64,000 nt of DNA from JAOUJD01 sp963726405 (lineage in GTDB: Bacteria > Pseudomonadota > Gammaproteobacteria > Burkholderiales > Burkholderiaceae_F), in contig CAVSCF010000007.1 in the NCBI GenBank assembly GCA_963726405.1, forward strand, positions 78,410 through 142,409. Direction: 5' to 3'. Below, piece by piece: positions 1 through 12,966 of this stretch; the stretch's first letter is position 1; the number at the start of each line of letters is the position of its first letter. Under the pieces are notes generated by a model that saw only the letters and a program-made list of their open reading frames with translations, was not told where the DNA came from and did no database searches. The translations under genes were made by a program, and so were the position numbers.

Positions 1-436
1 CGCCGTGTCACCCGACGTGGCGTTCACCGACAACGGTGCTGCGGGAACCGGCGCCACCGGCATCGCGCCCATCACGGACGACAACTCGCTTTCGCCTCCG
101 GCGTTGCGGGCCGCGACTGCGTAATAGAGCAACTTCCCGTTAGTGAGCCCGGTGTGCTTGTACGGCGACACGGCGTTCGGAATCGCCGTCGCCGCTGGTC
201 TTCGTCAGCGGGCTCGTTTCCGACCAGTACAGCGTGTAGGAGGTCGCACTCGCGACCGCCGACCACTGCACGGTGTTGATCGTGTCTCCCGGCTCCACCG
301 ACACACTGGTTGGAGCCGCCGGCACGGCCACTATTGGTTCGACGATCGGGGGCGGCGACGTGCTGTCGCTGCCTCCGCAACCCGCCAGCACGCCGACGAT
401 CACGCCGGCTGCCAGTGCACGGATCCAGCTGTTCAT
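1..436 (-). CDS. FN3-domain lipoprotein paralogue, partial and frameshifted
   Basis: The start at 436 has a good ribosome-binding site (AGGAGG) just upstream. The N-terminus is a lipoprotein signal ending in a GVLAGC lipobox (Cys20), then GGSDSTSPPP and one fibronectin type III domain, nearly identical to the start of the intact gene at 662-2863. The frame breaks near 186-187, where one extra C appears to be present: the first frame stops soon after, while the next frame continues with the paralogue's motif YKHTGLTNGKL and remains open to the window edge. This is a tandem duplicate of the downstream-numbered gene. Function is unknown; an outer-membrane-anchored, surface or periplasmic binding role is inferred from lipobox plus FN3. 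The shift may be a sequence error or real decay. Confidence 0.75.
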
Positions 437-596
437 GAGTTCCTCCTGCTGGTGGATCAGAACCTCGTCTGCTCGGAAGCCTTCCTGCTGGACACTCACT
501 GCCGCCTGTGCTCCCTCGCCCCCTTCAACATCGAAACGGCCCCACCCTCTCTTGCGATGGACGGCGCCTGAAAATGTGCGGAGCCCTTGGCCGGCC

Positions 597-625
597 GCAC
601 GACCGGGTCGTCTGCCCGGTCGTGC
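597..625. terminator. Perfect hairpin between the two FN3 lipoprotein genes
   Basis: The arms GCACGACCGGG and CCCGGTCGTGC form an 11-bp perfect stem around a 7-nt loop, 37 nt past the stop of the intact FN3 gene. There is no T-tract, so it could be a weak or Rho-assisted terminator, or an RNA-stabilising 3' structure separating the two tandem genes. Confidence 0.45.
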
Positions 626-661
626 CAGCCCCTGCGGGTCCAGCTCCGCGATCAGCTCCTC

Positions 662-2863
662 TCAGTTCACGTTGATGACGACCGACGTGCTCAGTCCGTC
701 CGCGGACAGCGTCGCACCGGCGTCAGCCTTGTTCACCATCTTGATGTGGTTCGGCACCTTCTCGGTACCCACCGTGGCCTCCGGATCGAGACTGAACGTG
801 ATCCGGTACTGCCCCGTCTTGTTCGGAACGCCGGTGACCGAACTCAGCGAGAAGTTGTATCCGTAGACCAGCGAGCCGCCGACATTGAGCTCGGCGCCAT
901 AGGCTTTGGATGAGCTCATGCCGCCACCACCGCCGTGGCCCCCGCCCTCTTCGGTGGCGCCGAACCCTTCGTAGACGGCCTTGTCCACGATGACCAGGTC
1001 CGGACTGCCGTCGGTGGAGATCTTCTCGATCTTCAGCCGTGCGTTGATCGCGAACACGTTCCGCGTCGCCGACGCGTACGTCGACTTGTCGGTTCCCTGC
1101 AGCTCGGTGGTGCGCGAGCCCGACAGCAGCTTCATCGTGTACGCCGTCATCGTGTCCGTCACACCGGCGATGGTCGCGTCCTGCTTCAGCACCGTCTCGA
1201 TGCGCACCTGCGAACTGGCCGTGTACGACTTGCTCAGCAGCGCGTCACCCCAGTCGACGATCACCTCGAGCTGGCTGCCGACCGCGTTGTTGCGCCATTC
1301 GGCCTGCCAGGTGCTCGCGGTCGCCTGCGGGTAGTACGTCACCCCGGCGATGGCCACCGCCGTGGAGCTCTGGTAGTACGGGAACGCCGTCAGCACCTCG
1401 GTCGACAGCGGCCGCAGTCCGGTGTTGAAGTCGAACGTCGGCAGCGTCGCGAACGGACCAATGCCCGGCCAGGTTCCGCTGATCTTCGCGCCGGCCATGC
1501 CATACCCGTCCGCAAAGACCACCGGGAACGACAGGTTGTTGCCAAACGATCCCGTCGTCTCGCCACCACCACTTCCGCCGGCCGTCCCGACCGTGGCCGT
1601 GACTTCGCCCGAAGGCACGCTCTCGACGTCGGGAATCGCCGGTACGAAAGCAGTGACGACGTAGTAGTAGGTCGTGCCCTTCGTCACGGTGGCGTCGATG
1701 AACGCCGCCGTCACATTGGCAAACTTGTTCGCCTTGGTCGCATCCTTGTAGTACGACGCCAGACCCGGCTGCAGACCTCTGTACAGGTTGTAGCCCAGCT
1801 GGATCGGCGCAGTCGACGACGGGTAGTTCGGCACGTCATACCACTGCACCGTCACCGTCGCCGCGTCCTTCGGCGCAATCGCTGTCACCCCGAGGGGCGC
1901 CGCCGGCGGCGGAGGCAACGGCCGAGCGGACTTCTCGGACGACAGCGGGCCTTCTCCTGCCATACCGATCCCGGTGACGACGTAGTAGTAGGTGTCGCCG
2001 TTCGTCAGGCCGGTATGCGTGTAGCTGGTTGTAGCGGAATTGACCTTCGTGACGCCCGAACCTCCCGGCGCGACACCCGCGACTTTCGCCCAATAGACGC
2101 TGTAGGAGGTGGCGTCGGTCACCGGTGACCAGGACAACTGGACTTGTGTGTCACCGGCCGTGGCCACGACACTTCCCGGCGCTCCCGGCGCAGGGGGCAT
2201 CGGCGTGGCCGACGCTTCGATCGAAACCGGGCTCTCGCCGCCGGTGTTCACGGCGGTGACGATGTAGTAGTACTTGCCGCCGTTCGCCAGGCCCGTATGC
2301 GTGTAGCTGGTCGCCGCGACGGGCGAGATCTTCGTGACGCCCGCACCTCCCGGGACCACACCCGCAGCCTTCGACCAGTAGATGCTGTACGAATCCGCAC
2401 CGGACACCGGCGACCACGCGAGCGTCACCGAGGCGTTAGCCGACGAGGCATTCAGCGTGACTGGCGCAGCGGGCACTGGCGCCACCGGCATGGCGCCGAT
2501 GACCGACGACAGTTCGCTCTCACCCCCTGCGTTCCGGGCGGCCACCGCGTAATAGATCAACTTGCCGTTCGTCAGCCCGGTGTGCTTGTAGGGCGATACG
2601 GCGTTCGGAACGGCCGTTGCCGTCGCCTTCGCCGCCGGACTCGTTTCGGACCAGTACAGCGTGTAGGAGGTCGCGGTGGGCACCGCCGACCACTGCACCG
2701 TATTGACCGTGTCCCCCGGCTCCACCGACACACCGGTTGGAGCCGCCGGCACGGCCACTGCTTGTTCGATGATCGGCGGCGGCGACGTGCTGTCGCTGCC
2801 TCCGCAAGCGGCCAGCACACCAAACAGCAGCGCTGCCGTGAGTGACTTGACCGAGCTGTTCAT
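662..2863 (-). CDS. Multi-FN3-domain lipoprotein with uncharacterised C-terminal domain
   Basis: A 733-residue lipoprotein. The start at 2863 follows GGAGAG at good spacing, and gives a signal peptide ending in GVLAAC (Cys20). Four fibronectin type III domains follow at roughly 38-127, 131-224, 227-320 and 322-430; each shows the YxxYW and G-L-x-N-G-x-x-YYY pattern typical of FN3 strands. A Gly/Ser linker leads to about 300 residues (435-733) that I do not recognise, containing a Gly/His-rich loop (GGGHGGGGG). Several FN3 modules are similar to each other in DNA as well as protein, suggesting recent internal duplication. A likely role is outer-membrane-anchored binding or adhesion, inferred only from architecture. 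It follows a small secreted-protein gene by 85 bp and precedes a tandem paralogue. Confidence 0.8.
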   Translation of the reverse strand: MNSSVKSLTAALLFGVLAACGGSDSTSPPPIIEQAVAVPAAPTGVSVEPGDTVNTVQWSAVPTATSYTLYWSETSPAAKATATAVPNAVSPYKHTGLTNGKLIYYAVAARNAGGESELSSVIGAMPVAPVPAAPVTLNASSANASVTLAWSPVSGADSYSIYWSKAAGVVPGGAGVTKISPVAATSYTHTGLANGGKYYYIVTAVNTGGESPVSIEASATPMPPAPGAPGSVVATAGDTQVQLSWSPVTDATSYSVYWAKVAGVAPGGSGVTKVNSATTSYTHTGLTNGDTYYYVVTGIGMAGEGPLSSEKSARPLPPPPAAPLGVTAIAPKDAATVTVQWYDVPNYPSSTAPIQLGYNLYRGLQPGLASYYKDATKANKFANVTAAFIDATVTKGTTYYYVVTAFVPAIPDVESVPSGEVTATVGTAGGSGGGETTGSFGNNLSFPVVFADGYGMAGAKISGTWPGIGPFATLPTFDFNTGLRPLSTEVLTAFPYYQSSTAVAIAGVTYYPQATASTWQAEWRNNAVGSQLEVIVDWGDALLSKSYTASSQVRIETVLKQDATIAGVTDTMTAYTMKLLSGSRTTELQGTDKSTYASATRNVFAINARLKIEKISTDGSPDLVIVDKAVYEGFGATEEGGGHGGGGGMSSSKAYGAELNVGGSLVYGYNFSLSSVTGVPNKTGQYRITFSLDPEATVGTEKVPNHIKMVNKADAGATLSADGLSTSVVINVN

Positions 2864-2948
2864 GTTCTCTCCCTCCGTTGATGCTTCACTTCCCTGACCG
2901 CCACCTCCGGCGCTCCGCCCCTGCTTCAGGACGGACACCGCCGTCGCA

Positions 2949-3353
2949 TCAGGACTGTCCCCGCTCAACCTCGCTTGCGGCGAGTCGCGCATCGACCGCG
3001 GGCGGCAATGAACTCGCTGTCCGGTCGACCGCCGCACTCGCTGCGCTCTTCCCCTTGATCTGGCTCGTTTCCCCGGCCTTGTCGCACGACAGAACGACGC
3101 CCCGCTCCTTCGCGCGCGCCTGCATCCGATCGCGGTGCTCGCTCAGGAGCTGTTCGAGCTCCTGTCCGGATTCCCGTCGGGCCCGGTCGCGGTACTCCGC
3201 CCGTTCGCGCTCCGTCATCAACTGGTACCCGCAGATATCCCTGTCGCGCGCACGCTCTTCGTCATGGCTCGGCTTCTGAGCACATACGCTTTGCGAGGCC
3301 GCGAGCACTGCAACGACCACCGCAACGAGCCAGGCCTTCCAGACGATCGGCAT
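2949..3353 (-). CDS. Small periplasmic highly charged protein
   Basis: A 134-residue protein starting with a classical signal peptide (MPIVWKAWLVAVVVAVLAAS, probable cleavage near CAQ). The mature part has an ICGYQLMTERERAEYRDRAR segment followed by charged helices (EHRDRMQARAKERG) and a low-complexity tail. Proteins with this ICG...L(M)T-(E)RxEYR pattern are common unnamed secreted proteins in Burkholderiales; no activity is known to me. It stands upstream of the FN3 lipoprotein genes on the same strand, 85 bp away, and may be cotranscribed with them. It is divergent from the two-component genes at 3636. Confidence 0.7.
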   Translation of the reverse strand: MPIVWKAWLVAVVVAVLAASQSVCAQKPSHDEERARDRDICGYQLMTERERAEYRDRARRESGQELEQLLSEHRDRMQARAKERGVVLSCDKAGETSQIKGKSAASAAVDRTASSLPPAVDARLAASEVERGQS

Positions 3354-3635
3354 CCGACAGCCTTCAAATTTCCAGATCCACGCTTTTCAACGTAGGAAGG
3401 CTTCCTGAAACGAGGCTGAAGCTCGACGGTTCAGCATCCCCCAGCGCTCGCGAACGTGACTTTCGTCAAGCTGGAGCCATTGGGACTACGACGCGAAGCG
3501 CGCCCGAGAGGTGGCGCCGCGCAGTTCTTGATCTGAGCCCATGTCAGTTGCGGCCCGGATGCCATTGTTTATTGGATACAAGCGCGTGTCGGGGTAGCTT
3601 GCCCTTTGCGCACGCCGAGACCAGGGTTTGCTGCC

Positions 3636-4301
3636 ATGCGGTTGCTGCTGGTCGAAGATGACCTGACACTGGGCGACGCCGTGCGGGCGTTTCTCAGTGC
3701 GCGCGGCCATGCCGTCGATTGGGTTACGACGCTCGCCGACGCCCGTGCCGGGGCGCAAAGCGCTTTCGACGTGATCCTGCTCGACTGGCGTCTGCCGGAT
3801 GGCTCGGGCGTGGACTGGTTGCGCCACCTGAGAACCTCCGTTGGCGTGAACCAGCACACGCCGGTGTTGGTGCTCACCGCACGCGACGCCCTCGGCGACC
3901 GGATCGAAGGGCTGGACGCGGGCGCCGACGATTACCTGATCAAGCCATTTCAGCTGGCCGAACTCGACGCGCGCATACGCGCGAACTCACGACGGGCAGC
4001 GGGCAATCCAAGCGGATTTCTCGTCGCTGGAGAGATTCGGCTCGACGGCACGGCGCAGGCCGTCACCCTCGCGGGCTCGCCAGTCGAGCTGACAGCGCAC
4101 GAGTACGCGCTGCTCGAGGCGCTGATGCGACGGGCGGGTCGGATTCTGTCGCGCCCGACGATCGAACAACTCCTCTACGGCTTCGAAACCGACGTCCAGA
4201 GCAATACGGTGGAAGTGTACGTATCCAGCCTGCGGCGAAAGCTGGGGCACGACGTCATCGAAACCGTGCGCGGGATGGGCTACCGCCTCCGGGTCGCGTG
4301 A
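3636..4301 (+). CDS. OmpR-family response regulator
   Basis: A 221-residue two-domain regulator. The receiver domain has the acidic pocket E7-D8-D9, phospho-acceptor D50 (LLDWRLPDGSG) and conserved Lys103 (YLIKPF). The C-terminal winged helix ends with the typical EVYVSSLRRKL...RGMGYRLR motif, so it is a DNA-binding transcription factor of the PhoB/OmpR type, resembling QseB/PmrA. Start at 3636 is chosen because MRLLLVEDD begins the domain directly; the frame is open 30 nt further upstream. The gene ends one base before the kinase start (TGA, C, ATG), so the pair is cotranscribed. The target genes are unknown; the divergent secreted-protein and FN3 genes are a natural guess. Confidence 0.92.
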   Translation: MRLLLVEDDLTLGDAVRAFLSARGHAVDWVTTLADARAGAQSAFDVILLDWRLPDGSGVDWLRHLRTSVGVNQHTPVLVLTARDALGDRIEGLDAGADDYLIKPFQLAELDARIRANSRRAAGNPSGFLVAGEIRLDGTAQAVTLAGSPVELTAHEYALLEALMRRAGRILSRPTIEQLLYGFETDVQSNTVEVYVSSLRRKLGHDVIETVRGMGYRLRVA

Positions 4302-4302
4302 C

Positions 4303-5631
4303 ATGAGCGACACGACGGCACCGTCGATCCAGACGCGCCTCCTGCGAAGAACACTTGCGACCGTCCTCGCGGCCTCCGTAATCAGCGCGGCGGCCGCCGC
4401 GGCGGCAGTAAGCGTCGAGGTTCGACGTTCAATGGAGGCCGCCCTCGAGGAAGCGGCCCAGGCGCTCGTCATCCTCGCCGAGCACGAGGCTGAAGTCGAA
4501 GCGGTCTCGCATGGGCAAGCGCTGCCCGCGCCGCCGCACCGCGAAATCCTCATGTGGCAGTTGCGCGCGTCGTCTGGCCGCCTGATTGCACGATCACACA
4601 GCGCTCCGGACGAACCCTGGCCCGCCGTTCCGCTCGTGGAAGGACACCTGCACGCGGGCGGGCTCGCCGTTTACACGACTCCAGGACAGGATCGCTGGCT
4701 GCAGGTGGCCCAGCCTCTCGCCGAATTGAGACGCGCCCAGTACAGCGCGGCATCGGCGGCGGGAGGATCGGTGCTCATCCTCGGCCTGTTGGCCAGCGTC
4801 ATCCTCGGCTGGGCGGTGCGGAAGGAGCTTCGTCCGATCTCGGACTTTGCCGAAGCCGTTGAATCGATCGGCCCGGAAACCATTCGCATGTCCTCACCGG
4901 CGCTGCCCCGAAGCGAACTGGTCCAGGCGTACCGGGAGCTCGATGCGATGCTCGCCCGCTTGCATGCCAAATTGAGGAGCGAACGCGCGTTCTCGGCCCA
5001 TGCGGCTCATTCACTGCGCACTCCGCTCGCTGGGCTCGGCGCGCAACTGGAAGTGGCGAGCGACATGGCGCCACCCGAAATTGCGCAGCGAATCGGTCTG
5101 GCGATCGCGGCTGCCGGACGCCTGTCCAGTGTGGTGGATGCGCTGCTGTCGATGACTCGCATGACCGATGGCGCGCAGTGGCGACCGTTCGACGCAACGG
5201 AACTGGCGCCCATAGCAACCGGCCGGGCACTCGTCGTTGATACGAGCCAGCTTAATGACGCCAAGGCGCTTACCGGCGACTCGGATCTGCTCGCAGTGGC
5301 CGTTGCAAACCTCGTTGACAACGCCTCGCGCCATGGCGCCAGCCAGGTCAGCATCCGGGTGAGCTCGGACGGCGTACGGCAGTCGATCGAGGTCGCGGAC
5401 GATGGGCCGGGAATCACGAAGGAATCCTTGACGCGGCTGGAGGGCGCGCTGCACCGCTTCGAGCAGTCGGGAGAAATCGATTCGGTACTTGGCCTCGGCC
5501 TCACCCTCGCGGCTTCCGTCGCGCGAGCTCACAACGGTCGCCTGTCACTGCGGCAGCGGGAGGCTGACGGGCACGGATTCCGCGCAACGCTGGACTGGCC
5601 GGTTGCCAGATCCGGTCGCACCGGCCGCTGA
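4303..5631 (+). CDS. Two-component sensor histidine kinase
   Basis: A 442-residue membrane kinase partnered with the regulator just upstream. It has one N-terminal membrane segment (about 15-37), a short periplasmic sensor region (about 40-148), a second membrane segment (about 150-171) and then the DHp domain with the H-box HSLRTPL (His236). The HATPase domain carries the N-box (LVDNASRHG) and G-box (ADDGPGI, then GLGL). The H-box reads HAAHSLRTPLAG rather than the more usual VSHELRTPL, a form I associate with some QseC-like kinases. The signal cannot be deduced. The sensor domain is short and lacks a recognised ligand fold. Confidence 0.9.
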   Translation: MSDTTAPSIQTRLLRRTLATVLAASVISAAAAAAAVSVEVRRSMEAALEEAAQALVILAEHEAEVEAVSHGQALPAPPHREILMWQLRASSGRLIARSHSAPDEPWPAVPLVEGHLHAGGLAVYTTPGQDRWLQVAQPLAELRRAQYSAASAAGGSVLILGLLASVILGWAVRKELRPISDFAEAVESIGPETIRMSSPALPRSELVQAYRELDAMLARLHAKLRSERAFSAHAAHSLRTPLAGLGAQLEVASDMAPPEIAQRIGLAIAAAGRLSSVVDALLSMTRMTDGAQWRPFDATELAPIATGRALVVDTSQLNDAKALTGDSDLLAVAVANLVDNASRHGASQVSIRVSSDGVRQSIEVADDGPGITKESLTRLEGALHRFEQSGEIDSVLGLGLTLAASVARAHNGRLSLRQREADGHGFRATLDWPVARSGRTGR

Positions 5632-5827
5632 ACGGCCGCGTCGACAGAACTCGGATCCGCCGCGGAACCTTCCGGCTGCTTTCCAGCTGATCAGGAAGCC
5701 GGTTGCTGACCCGACAGATACGGCGCAGCCGACCGGCCGCCGTGCAGTGCGCTTGCCACACGCGAAGCGTTCGTCCGGGGAACGACTGTTCCTGACCTCC
5801 CTCCGGGACCAAGGGGTGTCACCGGAA

Positions 5828-7327
5828 TCAGCGCGGCAGGTTGGACGACCCCATCAGGTATTCGTCCACGGCGCGCGCACATTGGCGGCCCTCGCGGATC
5901 GCCCAGACCACCAGGCTCTGCCCGCGCCGCATGTCGCCGGCGGCGAACACCTTCTCGACGCTCGTGGCGTAAGGCCGCGGCCCGCTCTTCGTCTCCTCGG
6001 TTGCCGCCCGCGCGTTGCCGCGTGCATCCTTTTCCACCCCGAAGGATTCGAGCACGGAAGCGACGGGTGCCACGAATCCCATCGCGAACAGGACGAGGTC
6101 CGCGGGAATCTCGAACTCCGAACCCGGCACCTCGACCATCTTCTGCGCCCCGGTCGCCGGATCCTTCTGCCATTCGACGCGCGCGGCCACCAGCGCCCGC
6201 ACGTTGCCCTTGCCGTCGCCTTCGAAGCGCTTCGTCGTGACCGACCAGTCGCGCGTCACGCCCTCCTCGTGCGAACTGGAGGTGCGTAGCTTCACCGGCC
6301 AGTACGGCCAGGTGAGATCCTTGTTCTCCTTCGCGGGGGGCTGGGGCAACAGCTCGAACTGCGTCACCGACTTCGCACCGTGACGGTTCGACGTGCCGAC
6401 GCAGTCCGACCCGGTGTCACCGCCACCGATCACGACGACGTTCTTGCCAGTCGCGAGGATCTGGTCCTTGACCTTGTCTCCCGCGACCACCTTGTTCTGC
6501 TGCGGCAGAAACTCCATGGCGAAGTGCACGCCCTTGAGTTCACGCCCCGGCACCGGCAGGTCGCGCGGCTGCTCGGCGCCTCCCGAGAGCACGACCGCGT
6601 CGAACTCCTTCAGCAACTGGTCGGGATCGATCGTCTGCTTCGACCAGTTGGTGACTCCGCCATCGATTCCGGGTTTGCCGACGAGCGCGCCGGTGCGGAA
6701 GATGACGCCCTCGGCCTGCATCTGTTCGATGCGACGGTCGATGTGGGACTTCTCCATCTTGAAGTCCGGAATACCGTAGCGCAGGAGGCCGCCCGCGCGG
6801 TCATTCTTCTCGAAGACGGTCACCGCGTGCCCCGCGCGCGCCAGTTGCTGTGCGGCGGCCAGCCCGGCCGGGCCGCTTCCGACCACGGCGACCGTCCTGC
6901 CCGTCCGGACCTTCGGCGGCTGCGCAACGACCCAACCCTCTTCCCAGCCCTTGTCGATGATCTTGTGCTCGATCGACTTGATGCCGACCGGCACGTCCTC
7001 GATGTTGAGCGTGCACGCTGCCTCGCACGGCGCCGGACACACGCGGCCCGTGAACTCGGGGAAGTTGTTCGTGCTGTGCAGGACGTCGAGCGCGGCCTTC
7101 CAGTCCTGGCGATACACCAGGTCGTTGAAGTCCGGAATGATGTTGTTGACCGGGCAGCCGTTGTTGCAGAAGGGAATGCCGCAGTCCATGCAGCGCGCCG
7201 CCTGCACCTTGCCTTCCTCGTCGGACAGGTGCACGACGAACTCGCGCCAGTGCTTCATGCGCGACTTCGGCGCCTCCGCCGCTTCCTCCAGCCGCTGGTA
7301 CTCCATGAAACCGGTGATCTTCCCCAT
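5828..7327 (-). CDS. gltD: Glutamate synthase (NADPH) small subunit
   Basis: The 499-residue beta subunit of GOGAT. It passes electrons from NADPH via FAD and iron-sulphur centres to the large subunit for glutamine plus 2-oxoglutarate to two glutamate. The N-terminal cysteine clusters CMDCGIPFCNNGCPVNN and CPAPCEAACTL bind the 4Fe-4S centres; the dinucleotide folds show VVGSGPAGLAAA and VVIGGGDTGSDC, and a C-terminal FAD motif (FAAGDMRRGQSLVVWAI) is present. It follows gltB by 66 bp in the usual gltBD order. The 3' flank to 5640 shows only imperfect inverted repeats and no clear T-tract terminator. Confidence 0.96.
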   Translation of the reverse strand: MGKITGFMEYQRLEEAAEAPKSRMKHWREFVVHLSDEEGKVQAARCMDCGIPFCNNGCPVNNIIPDFNDLVYRQDWKAALDVLHSTNNFPEFTGRVCPAPCEAACTLNIEDVPVGIKSIEHKIIDKGWEEGWVVAQPPKVRTGRTVAVVGSGPAGLAAAQQLARAGHAVTVFEKNDRAGGLLRYGIPDFKMEKSHIDRRIEQMQAEGVIFRTGALVGKPGIDGGVTNWSKQTIDPDQLLKEFDAVVLSGGAEQPRDLPVPGRELKGVHFAMEFLPQQNKVVAGDKVKDQILATGKNVVVIGGGDTGSDCVGTSNRHGAKSVTQFELLPQPPAKENKDLTWPYWPVKLRTSSSHEEGVTRDWSVTTKRFEGDGKGNVRALVAARVEWQKDPATGAQKMVEVPGSEFEIPADLVLFAMGFVAPVASVLESFGVEKDARGNARAATEETKSGPRPYATSVEKVFAAGDMRRGQSLVVWAIREGRQCARAVDEYLMGSSNLPR

Positions 7328-7393
7328 CGCTGTCTCGCGTCGTCCGTTCGTTGCGTTCGTTGTTGCGTCGCTCGATTCCTGCCCCGGCTCTCG

Positions 7394-12085
<4,692 letters not shown>

Positions 12086-12170
12086 GGTCGGCTCCAGTTC
12101 GGCTCGCCCTCGGCACAAACGCGAGGGAAACAATTGACTTTAATGCGCCGCACCAACCCGGGCAAGAACA

Positions 12171-12196
12171 AAAATCGGGGTCTGACCCCGATTTTT
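12171..12196. repeat. REP-like palindrome, gltB-side end of the RAYT unit
   Basis: A near-perfect palindrome with the arms AAATCGGGGTC and GACCCCGATTT, flanked by extra A and T runs. It is the same element as the one at 12935-12959, placed at the other side of the RAYT gene. A related half-site (AATCGGGGACAGAG) occurs at 12223-12236, overlapping the transposase stop region. Such palindromes are the substrates of RAYT enzymes, and as RNA it would fold as a strong hairpin. Confidence 0.85.
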
Positions 12197-12220
12197 GGCA
12201 CTATGGACGCTGGGGATTAT

Positions 12221-12925
12221 TTAATCGGGGACAGAGTAGTTCTGGTCAGCCAGCCTTGGACGACCGGCCTTGCGTGGAACGGATCGACGCCCCATGCCCA
12301 GCCGGACCGCGGCGTCCGCGGATCCGAGCCACCAGCCGCCGTGGGTCGATCGCCGAATGGCGGAAAGCTCGTCGTCGGAGGAGGCGTGCTCGAACAGGCT
12401 TAGGTAGGCGGCCTGGCGTTCAAAGGGGGTGTTGCCGAGCGCCCAGTAGACCGGGTGGTCGGTGATCCACGGATCGACGGCGCGGCCGACGTGATGAAGG
12501 TGGCTCGACCAGCGGAATTCGCTGGGTTGCGACGCCAGGCCGGCCCGCACGGGGTTCAGTTCGACGTACCGCATGCAGGCCAGCAGGTAGCGCTCGGCTT
12601 CGACCACCGTCGAGCGGTACCGTCCCTCGAAGAGCGCGCCCGTTCGCGCGTGACGGTCATTGAACCACCGGACATACCGCCGCCCCAGCGCCTGCATTAC
12701 CCGGCCCACGTCCCCGGCCGCCTGCGGTGTCGCCAGCAGGTGAACGTGGTTCGGCATCAGCACGTAGGCGTGGACCGCAAGGCCGGCGGCCGAAGCGATC
12801 TCGCGCAGGGTTGCCAGATACCGTTCGCGGTCCGCGTCGTCGACGAAGATCGCCTGCCGGTCGTTGCCGCGCTGGATGAGGTGATGAGGAAGGCCGGCGA
12901 TCGTCAGCCGGGGAAGGCGCGCCAC
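12221..12925 (-). CDS. REP-associated tyrosine transposase (Y1 family, RAYT)
   Basis: A 234-residue HUH single-strand transposase of the IS200/IS605 TnpA-like Y1 superfamily. The metal-binding HUH motif is MPNHVHLL (His60, His62), and the catalytic Tyr120 is in MRYVELNPVRAG, the RAYT signature. The start is the GTG at 12925 (VARLPRLTIAGLPHHLIQRG), the typical family N-terminus; no ATG is available in frame nearby. The last residues (NYSVPD) are encoded by the REP-like half-site at the element end, so the gene terminates inside its own repeat. A frameshift in dgt makes the frame appear fused to dgt, but the two are separate genes. Confidence 0.88.
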   Translation of the reverse strand: MARLPRLTIAGLPHHLIQRGNDRQAIFVDDADRERYLATLREIASAAGLAVHAYVLMPNHVHLLATPQAAGDVGRVMQALGRRYVRWFNDRHARTGALFEGRYRSTVVEAERYLLACMRYVELNPVRAGLASQPSEFRWSSHLHHVGRAVDPWITDHPVYWALGNTPFERQAAYLSLFEHASSDDELSAIRRSTHGGWWLGSADAAVRLGMGRRSVPRKAGRPRLADQNYSVPD

Positions 12926-12934
12926 AGAGGCTCC

Positions 12935-12959
12935 GAAATCGGGGTCAGACCCCGATTTT
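12935..12959. repeat. REP-like palindrome, dgt-side end of the RAYT unit
   Basis: The arms AAATCGGGGTC and GACCCCGATTT are the same as those at 12171-12196, with the central base complementary, as expected for an inverted copy. It lies 9 bp upstream of the transposase start and 7 bp past the dgt stop codon. It could act as the dgt transcript's terminator-like hairpin. Confidence 0.85.
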
Positions 12960-12966
12960 GCACGCC

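Larger units (their letters stand above)
12171..12959 (-). mobile_element. RAYT transposase gene with flanking REP palindromes
   Basis: The unit comprises a tyrosine transposase gene between two matching palindromes (12171-12196 and 12935-12959) in inverted-symmetric arrangement. It sits exactly between the end of dgt (12967) and the start region of gltB (12085) and disrupts neither coding sequence. RAYT genes are usually single-copy and domesticated rather than freely mobile; whether extra REP copies occur in the genome cannot be seen here. I found no target-site duplication. Confidence 0.75.

Noticed and set aside
1600..2500. CRISPR-like or satellite repeat within the FN3 gene
   Set aside because: The similarity is between whole FN3 modules of about 280 bp in frame; there are no short repeats with regular spacers.
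5632..5827. Terminator between the sensor kinase and gltD
   Set aside because: Only imperfect inverted repeats (CCGGCT...AGCCGG) without a T-tract on either strand; not strong enough to annotate.
12171..12196. Intrinsic terminator of the RAYT/dgt transcript only
   Set aside because: The hairpin with flanking A/T could terminate, but the identical element at 12935-12959 and the RAYT linkage show that it is primarily a REP-type repeat.
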